Assembly: GCF_039595935.1 (NCBI RefSeq)
Contig: NZ_JBCNKR010000005.1
Location: 62,001-126,000 of the forward strand
DNA from: Flavobacterium sp.
Lineage (GTDB): Bacteria; Bacteroidota; Bacteroidia; Flavobacteriales; Flavobacteriaceae
Direction of reading: 5' to 3'
DNA length: 64,000 nt
The position numbers and the translations under genes are program-made. Below the pieces are notes generated by a model, which saw nothing but the letters and a program-made list of their open reading frames with translations, was not told the DNA's origin and did not search any database. This document shows, piece after piece, positions 58,976 to 64,000 of the stretch. Positions within the stretch are counted from its first letter, which is position 1; each line of letters starts with the position of its first letter.

Positions 58976-59509
58976 GTGCAAAAACAAATCATAGTACTCA
59001 TTGGTGGTCCTGGTACGGGAAAATCTACACTTATAAACGAATTAGTCGCTCGTGGCTATTGTTGTTACCCTGAAATTTCAAGAGAAGTTACACTCGAAGC
59101 CCAAAAAAGAGGCATCGAACAATTGTTTCTGGAACAGCCTTTATTATTTAGTGAAATGCTTTTAGAAGGACGAATTCAGCAGTTTGAAAGTGCAAAAAAT
59201 GAGCCTGATGATATCGTTTTTATAGATCGCGGTATTCCCGATGTTGTAGCTTATATGGATTATATTGGCGATGAATATCCAGAAGGTTTTGTAAAAGCGT
59301 GCGAGGACTATAAATATTCTAAAACATTTATTTTACCGCCTTGGGAAGAAATTTATCAAAGTGACACAGAACGTTACGAAAATTTTGAACAGGCATTGAG
59401 CATCCAGAAACACTTAATTGAAACGTATAAAAAATATGGTTACGATTTAATTGAGGTTCCGAAAGATACGGTTGAAAACAGAATTCTTTATATCTTAGAC
59501 AAAATTTAG
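58976..59509 (+). CDS. P-loop AAA family ATPase/kinase-like protein (AAA_28 type)
   Basis: A 177-residue cytosolic NTPase, started at the GTG at 58976 (MQKQIIVLIGGPGTGKST), which puts Walker A at residues 10-18. An upstream TTG at 58955 lies inside the promoter -7 box, so it is rejected. Other marks are ARGYCCYPEISREVTLEAQ, IVFIDRGIPDVVAYMDYIG (Walker B and the DRG motif of the Ttd14/NadR-like AAA_28 family), PPWEEIYQSDTERYENFEQA and VENRILYIL. The fold suggests a nucleotide or nucleoside kinase; the substrate is unknown. RecQ follows after 66 bases on the same strand. Confidence 0.85.
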   Translation: MQKQIIVLIGGPGTGKSTLINELVARGYCCYPEISREVTLEAQKRGIEQLFLEQPLLFSEMLLEGRIQQFESAKNEPDDIVFIDRGIPDVVAYMDYIGDEYPEGFVKACEDYKYSKTFILPPWEEIYQSDTERYENFEQALSIQKHLIETYKKYGYDLIEVPKDTVENRILYILDKI

Positions 59510-59575
59510 CGGCCGGTTTTAAAGTTGCAAAACTAGAAACTGATTTTCTAAATTTTTAACTTTAAAACACAGGTC

Positions 59576-61471
59576 ATGCAGGACGCACAGGAAATTCTTT
59601 TTAAATACTGGAAACATGCCAGTTTTAGACCGCTGCAAAAAGAAATTATTGATTCGGTTTTAGAAGGTCAGGACACATTTGCACTGCTGCCAACTGGAGG
59701 AGGAAAATCAATTTGTTTTCAGGTTCCGGCCATGATGCGCGAAGGAATTTGTCTGGTTATTTCGCCTTTGATAGCCTTGATGAAAGATCAGGTGGCAAAT
59801 TTGCAAAAAAGAGATATCAAAGCCATCGCTCTTACTGGTGGGATTCATACCGAAGAAATAATCGATCTTCTGGATAACTGCCAATTCGGAAATTACAAAT
59901 TTCTTTATCTTTCTCCGGAACGTTTACAATCAGACTGGATTTTAGAACGCATTAAAAATCTTCCAATCAATTTAATTGCTATTGATGAAGCGCATTGTGT
60001 TTCGCAATGGGGTCACGATTTTAGACCGGCTTATTTAAAAATTTCAGAACTTAAAAAATACTTTCCTAAAATTCCTTTTTTGGCTTTGACTGCAACAGCG
60101 ACTCCAAGAGTTGTTGAAGATATTAAAACCGAACTAGGATTAAAAGACACCAAACTTTTTCAACAGTCTTTTGAAAGAAAGAATATTGCATACATGGTTT
60201 TTGAAGTCGAAGACAAATTGTATCGCGTAGAACAGATTTTGAAGAAAAATCCGCAGCCGTCTATTATATATGTAAGAAACCGAAAATCGTGTTTAAATAT
60301 GTCAACGCAATTGCAATCTTTAGGATTTAGAGCAACCTATTATCATGGCGGACTTTCGGCTCAGGAAAAAGATAAAAATATGCAGTTGTGGATGTCAGAA
60401 CAAGCTCAGGTTATTGTCGCCACGAATGCATTTGGAATGGGAATTGACAAAGACAATGTAAAAACGGTTATTCATACACAACTTCCTGAAAACCTGGAAA
60501 ACTATTATCAGGAATCTGGAAGAGCTGGACGAAATGGTGAAAAATCTTTTTCAGTTTTACTATATAATAATTCAGATGCTAATCAAACAGAACAGCAGTT
60601 CATAAGTGTTCTTCCTGATAAAAAGTTCCTGAAAACGATGTACGTTAAATTGTGTAATTATTTTCAGATTGCTTACGGAGAAGGCATTGATGATTCATAT
60701 TCTTTTAAAATGAATCATTTTTGCAATAAATATGATTTCCCAACTTTGAAAACCTATAATGCTCTGCAGTTTTTGAATCAGCAGGGAATTATTACGATGT
60801 CTCAGGAATTTTCAGAAAAAGTAACAATGCAGTTTTTAATTGAATCGAAAGAAGTGATTCGATATATGAGTCTGAATCCGAATGACGAAGAAATTATTTT
60901 GGCGATTTTAAGAACGTATCCGGGAATTCACGAAATGAAAACACCGCTTAATCTTTCGTTAATTGTAAAAAAATCAAATCATACCGAAGAGCAGGTTACA
61001 AATCTTTTAGAAAAACTAAAAGAAAAAGAAATTATCGAATACAAGTCTAAAAACAACGACGCAACCATTTTGTTTAATGAAGTGCGCGAAGACGATTTAA
61101 CCATAAACCGGGTTTCAAAATATCTTGAAAAACAAAATAAATTAAAACGCGATCAGCTTTCGTCTGTACTTTATTATATAAAGGAAGACAAAACCTGCAA
61201 GAACAGATTAGTTCTGGATTATTTTGGAGAAGAAACAAAAGAAAACTGCGGCGTTTGCTCATATTGTATTACTCAAAAAGGAAAAATCACAGAAGCCGAT
61301 TCAATTGCTGATAAAATTCTGCACTTATTACGAGCAACTGCGTTAACTTCGCGCGAAATTCAAAATCAAATTAAATTAGACACAAAAGACGTACTTTCTG
61401 TTCTTCAGGAATTACTCGAAAACAATCATATTGTCATCCTGGCAAATAATAAATACGCTTTAAAATCATAA
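59576..61471 (+). CDS. recQ: ATP-dependent DNA helicase RecQ
   Basis: A 631-residue 3'-5' helicase for recombination and repair. Motifs are FRPLQKEIID (Q motif), LLPTGGGKSICFQVPAM (Walker A), AIDEAHCVSQWGHDFRPAY (DEAH box with the aromatic-rich loop), LTATATPRV, VATNAFGMGIDKDNVKTVIH and YYQESGRAGRNG. The zinc-binding Cys cluster is CGVCSYC near residue 557, and a winged-helix domain is suggested after residue 420. The length is near that of E. coli RecQ, but a clear HRDC domain is not visible at the end. Its stop TAA shares an A with the fmt start codon. Confidence 0.95.
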   Translation: MQDAQEILFKYWKHASFRPLQKEIIDSVLEGQDTFALLPTGGGKSICFQVPAMMREGICLVISPLIALMKDQVANLQKRDIKAIALTGGIHTEEIIDLLDNCQFGNYKFLYLSPERLQSDWILERIKNLPINLIAIDEAHCVSQWGHDFRPAYLKISELKKYFPKIPFLALTATATPRVVEDIKTELGLKDTKLFQQSFERKNIAYMVFEVEDKLYRVEQILKKNPQPSIIYVRNRKSCLNMSTQLQSLGFRATYYHGGLSAQEKDKNMQLWMSEQAQVIVATNAFGMGIDKDNVKTVIHTQLPENLENYYQESGRAGRNGEKSFSVLLYNNSDANQTEQQFISVLPDKKFLKTMYVKLCNYFQIAYGEGIDDSYSFKMNHFCNKYDFPTLKTYNALQFLNQQGIITMSQEFSEKVTMQFLIESKEVIRYMSLNPNDEEIILAILRTYPGIHEMKTPLNLSLIVKKSNHTEEQVTNLLEKLKEKEIIEYKSKNNDATILFNEVREDDLTINRVSKYLEKQNKLKRDQLSSVLYYIKEDKTCKNRLVLDYFGEETKENCGVCSYCITQKGKITEADSIADKILHLLRATALTSREIQNQIKLDTKDVLSVLQELLENNHIVILANNKYALKS

Positions 61472-62418
61472 TGGAAAAATTACGAATTATATTTATGGGA
61501 ACTCCAGAATTTGCTGTCGGCATTTTGGATACCATTATTAAAAACAATTACGAGGTTGTCGGCGTTATTACAGCTGCTGATAAACCGGCGGGACGTGGAC
61601 AAAAAATAAAATATTCGGCTGTAAAAGAATATGCACTTGCAAACAATCTTACTTTATTACAGCCAACGAATTTAAAAGATGAAAGTTTTTTAGCCGAATT
61701 AAAAGCACTAAATGCAAATCTGCAAGTTGTAGTTGCTTTTAGAATGCTCCCAAAAGTAGTTTGGGAAATGCCTGCTTTCGGAACTTTCAATCTTCACGCT
61801 TCTCTGCTTCCAAATTACCGTGGTGCTGCTCCTATTAACTGGGCCATTATAAATGGCGAAACCAAAACCGGAGTTACTACTTTCTTTATTGATGATAAAA
61901 TTGATACCGGAGCGATGATTTTAAATTCTGAAATTGCGATTGAACCAGCAGAAAATGCCGGACAATTACACGATCGTTTAATGAATTTAGGAAGCACAAC
62001 GGTTATCGATACTTTAAAAGTTATCGAAGCAGGAAATGTTACGACAACAATTCAGGAAGATAATGCAGATATTAAAACAGCTTATAAACTAAACAAAGAA
62101 AATTGTAAAATTGACTGGACAAAATCTGGTGATGAAATCAACAACTTAATTCGAGGATTAAGCCCTTATCCTGGTGCGTGGTGTTTTTTGAAAGATAAAA
62201 ATGAAGAGCTCAATATTAAAATATATGAAGCAAAATTAGTTCCAGACAGCCATTCTTACGAGACAGGAAGCATAATCAGCAGTAAAAAAGAAATCAAAAT
62301 TGCAATAAAAGATGGTTTCATTCAGTTATTAAGTTTACAATTACCGGGAAAAAAGAGAATGCAAGTGGCCGAATTATTAAACGGGATAACTTTTTCTGAT
62401 AGTGCAAAGGTCTATTAA
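61471..62418 (+). CDS. fmt: Methionyl-tRNA formyltransferase
   Basis: A 315-residue cytosolic enzyme that formylates initiator Met-tRNA with 10-formyl-THF. RIIFMGTPEFAVGILDTII opens the formyltransferase domain; FNLHASLLPNYRGAAPINWA has the catalytic Asn/His region, then TGVTTFFIDDKIDTGAMI with the catalytic Asp. GLSPYPGAWCFL starts the C-terminal tRNA-binding domain (about 210-315). Normal length. It overlaps the recQ stop by one base (TAATG), so translation is coupled. A terminator follows immediately, so the HU gene has its own promoter. Confidence 0.96.
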   Translation: MEKLRIIFMGTPEFAVGILDTIIKNNYEVVGVITAADKPAGRGQKIKYSAVKEYALANNLTLLQPTNLKDESFLAELKALNANLQVVVAFRMLPKVVWEMPAFGTFNLHASLLPNYRGAAPINWAIINGETKTGVTTFFIDDKIDTGAMILNSEIAIEPAENAGQLHDRLMNLGSTTVIDTLKVIEAGNVTTTIQEDNADIKTAYKLNKENCKIDWTKSGDEINNLIRGLSPYPGAWCFLKDKNEELNIKIYEAKLVPDSHSYETGSIISSKKEIKIAIKDGFIQLLSLQLPGKKRMQVAELLNGITFSDSAKVY

Positions 62419-62425
62419 CCTCAGT

Positions 62426-62450
62426 AAAACAGGGGTTTCTACCTGTTTTT
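62426..62450 (+). terminator. Terminator of recQ-fmt
   Basis: AAAACAGG (62426-62433) pairs with CCTGTTTT (62442-62449), then a T run, eight bases after the fmt stop. Confidence 0.85.
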
Positions 62451-62524
62451 GATCGATGAACAACATGCTTTATGAACAAAAAAAGCAAGTTATCAACAAT
62501 TATTGCTAAAATTAGAGAAAACAC

Positions 62525-62554
62525 TTGCACGCAACGGATTTCCTACTAAATTTG
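62525..62554 (+). promoter_or_regulatory. Promoter of the HU gene
   Basis: TTG (62525-62527), 19 bases and TAAATTTG (62547-62554) match the vegetative consensus exactly, 45 bases before the start codon. Confidence 0.75.
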
Positions 62555-62598
62555 TGTATTAACAATTTTTTTTAACCAACAATTAATAACTAATTATT

Positions 62599-62871
62599 AT
62601 GAACAAATCAGAATTAATCGATGCTATCGCTGCTGATGCAGGAATTACAAAAGCTGCGGCAAAATTAGCTTTAGAGTCATTTTTAGGAAACGTAGGAACT
62701 ACTTTGAAAAAAGGCGGAAGAATTTCATTAGTAGGTTTTGGTTCTTGGTCAGTATCTTCAAGAGCTGCTAGAGACGGTAGAAACCCTCAAACAGGAAAAA
62801 CTATCAAAATTGCTGCTAAAAATGTAGTAAAATTCAAAGCTGGAGCTGAATTAGAAGGTGCAGTGAACTAA
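62599..62871 (+). CDS. HU family DNA-binding protein
   Basis: A 90-residue basic nucleoid protein of the HU/IHF family. MNKSELIDAIAADAGITKAA begins the dimerisation helices, and VGFGSWSVSSRAARDGRNPQ with TGKTIKIAAKNVVKFKAG is the DNA-binding beta arm and tail. It bends DNA and compacts the nucleoid as a dimer. The length is exactly that of HU. A perfect promoter and a terminator make it a monocistronic gene; the preceding recQ-fmt transcript is closed off by its own terminator. Confidence 0.95.
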   Translation: MNKSELIDAIAADAGITKAAAKLALESFLGNVGTTLKKGGRISLVGFGSWSVSSRAARDGRNPQTGKTIKIAAKNVVKFKAGAELEGAVN

Positions 62872-62904
62872 GTAAGAAAGTTCTCTAAACTAAATAATAT
62901 AATT

Positions 62905-62930
62905 AAAACCCTCTTCTGGAGGGTTTTTTT
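62905..62930 (+). terminator. Terminator of the HU gene
   Basis: AAAACCCTC pairs with GAGGGTTTT over a short loop, followed by a T run. Confidence 0.9.
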
Positions 62931-62999
62931 GTGCGGTTTAACGATTTTTTTTGTGATTTTAATTTTTTTATGACTAAATTTAATAAAAATTGTAGCCGT

Positions 63000-63560
63000 A
63001 TGATTTCAGAAAAATTAAAAAAAGGACACCTGCTTATTGCCGAGCCTTCTATAATTGGGGATTTATCTTTTAACAGATCGGTAATTTTATTAGCAGACCA
63101 TAACAAAGAAGGATCAATAGGTTTTATTATCAATAAGCCATTAAAATATACTATTAATGACTTGATACCGGAAATTGATGCTAACTTCAAAATATATAAC
63201 GGAGGGCCAGTTGAACAAGACAATTTGTACTTCATTCACAATATTCCAGATTTAATCCCGAATAGTGTCGAGATTTCTAATGGAATTTATTGGGGAGGTG
63301 ATTTTGAATCAACCAAAGACTTAATAAACGACGGATCGATCAATAAGAACAATATTCGTTTTTTCTTAGGCTATACCGGTTGGGATGAAAATCAGCTCGA
63401 AAATGAAATGCAGGGAAACTCCTGGATCATTGCTGATAATAATTACAAAAACAAAATTATCGGAAAATCGACCACTCATTTCTGGAAAGAACAGATTATT
63501 GAGCTTGGCGGTGACTATGTTATTTGGTCAAACGCACCAGAAAATCCTTATCTGAATTAA
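63000..63560 (+). CDS. YqgE/AlgH family protein
   Basis: A 186-residue protein of the AlgH/YqgE (UPF0301) family, started at the ATG at 63000 (MISEKLKKGHLLIAEPSI), which matches the family's usual N-terminus and length. Upstream in-frame starts at 62931 and 62970 would run into the HU terminator. The family pattern is FNRSVILLADHNKEGSIGFI with INKPL, YNGGPVEQDNLYFIHNIPDL and RFFLGYTGWDENQLENEM. Function is unsettled; relatives have been linked to alginate regulation and stress. It converges with the aminotransferase gene, which overlaps its end by 4 bases. Confidence 0.9.
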   Translation: MISEKLKKGHLLIAEPSIIGDLSFNRSVILLADHNKEGSIGFIINKPLKYTINDLIPEIDANFKIYNGGPVEQDNLYFIHNIPDLIPNSVEISNGIYWGGDFESTKDLINDGSINKNNIRFFLGYTGWDENQLENEMQGNSWIIADNNYKNKIIGKSTTHFWKEQIIELGGDYVIWSNAPENPYLN

Positions 63561-64000
63561 TTTTCAGATAGGGTTTCATTTAGTTTTTGCACTAATAAAT
63601 GAGCCAGATTACTTGTAAACTCCTTTTTTCGATATTTACTTATCGGCTGTATTCCCGTGATTACATTTGTCAAAAATAATTCATCCGCTTTTTGAAGATC
63701 AAAAGGCGAAATGATTTCTTCTACAACCTCAACACCTTCTATTTTTTTTGCCAAAGCTAAAATCTGCTTACGCATAATTCCGTTTAAGCAGCCTTCAGAA
63801 ACTGGCGGCGTAATTAGCTTTTTACCCGAAACCATAAACAAATTGCCCTGAAGTCCTTCGACAACATTTTTAGCATCGTTTATTAAAAGGCAATTGGCAA
63901 GACCGTTTTCATCAGCAAAAATACTTCCGGTAACATTAATCATCTTATTAGTCGTTTTAATCGACGATAACAATTGTTTTGTAACATAGAAGTCTTTATA
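63557..64000 (-). CDS. Class IV aminotransferase, C-terminal part (cut by window edge)
   Basis: The frame is open to the right edge of the window and gives at least 148 residues (YKDFYVTKQLLSSIKTTNK at the start of the visible part). It has the fold-type IV pattern: NVTGSIFADENGLANCLLIND, then VVEGLQGNLFMVSGKKLITP, SEGCLNGIMRKQILALAKK and ELFLTNVITGIQPISKY. This family includes branched-chain aminotransferase, D-amino acid aminotransferase and aminodeoxychorismate lyase (PabC); which one cannot be told from this end. PLP-binding Lys lies upstream, outside the window. It lies next to the AlgH gene, converging and overlapping by 4 bases. Confidence 0.85.
   Translation of the reverse strand, partial: YKDFYVTKQLLSSIKTTNKMINVTGSIFADENGLANCLLINDAKNVVEGLQGNLFMVSGKKLITPPVSEGCLNGIMRKQILALAKKIEGVEVVEEIISPFDLQKADELFLTNVITGIQPISKYRKKEFTSNLAHLLVQKLNETLSEN

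Noticed and set aside
62931..62999. Upstream starts for the AlgH protein
   Set aside because: They overlap the terminator of the HU gene and add residues not seen in the family.
1..64000. CRISPR array
   Set aside because: No regularly spaced direct repeats with unique spacers were found; the repeats here are inverted and irregularly spaced.
1..64000. tRNA or rRNA genes
   Set aside because: No cloverleaf with a CCA-type acceptor and TTCGA arm, and no rRNA-like conserved stretches were seen. The four-helix-bundle gene is not inside an rRNA gene.

Overview
The window looks like a chromosomal segment of a Flavobacterium-type member of the Bacteroidota. The evidence is low-GC DNA, TTG-N19-TAnnTTTG promoters, SusC/TonB-type receptors, phosphate-selective-type porins, DUF4252/DUF4290/DUF5686/DUF4199 proteins, type B L31, a 6S RNA beside zapA, and no Shine-Dalgarno-like sites at most starts. 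I see no rRNA, tRNA, prophage, complete insertion sequence or CRISPR array. Most genes are housekeeping or envelope genes. The unusual content is in one vitamin B12 locus, one tandem gene-pair duplication, and a rich set of intergenic inverted repeats.

Region 1-10290 is a B12 acquisition and salvage locus. On the minus strand lie a binding-protein lipoprotein, a FecCD-type permease and the start of an ATPase, probably a BtuFCD-like importer. On the plus strand come a Cys-rich DUF5522 protein, a small four-helix-bundle gene bounded tightly by inverted repeats, and the nucleotide-loop genes cobU, a bluB-cobT fusion, cobS and cobC. A cobalamin riboswitch then precedes a BtuB-like TonB receptor and a BtuG-like beta-propeller lipoprotein. 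Together these would capture corrinoids at the surface, move them across both membranes, make dimethylbenzimidazole and finish cobalamin.

Region 10356-21660 has two S41 peptidases flanking an ECF sigma factor operon (sigma, membrane protein, two DUF4252 proteins) with an autoregulatory-type promoter, then yiaA-type membrane protein, carB without its allosteric domain, rpmH and small genes. Region 21663-27052 is a tandem duplication of a porin plus DASS anion transporter pair. Region 27200-31180 holds an ABC-F ATPase, a GlmU-like protein and rpmE2. Between the first two is a 630-base gap with two copies of a 100-base structured repeat flanking a duplicated 3' end of the GlmU-like gene.

Region 31425-45930 carries a membrane protein and GT2 glycosyltransferase, a phosphohexomutase, an MsbA-like exporter, a DUF2971 protein, a four-gene envelope operon (M23 peptidase, TonB receptor, membrane protein, EF-hand-like lipoprotein), then a coiled-coil gene, zapA, 6S RNA and rny. 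Region 45986-64000 includes a PAS histidine kinase, xerD, three small outer membrane barrels, aroQ, a DUF5686 protein, a cation efflux protein, a DUF493-DUF4290-murA operon (MurA has Asp in place of the catalytic Cys; DUF4290 looks frameshifted near its end), a hydrolase, a P-loop ATPase, recQ-fmt, an HU protein, an AlgH protein and a truncated class IV aminotransferase.

All family assignments come from reading motifs by eye. No database search was run.
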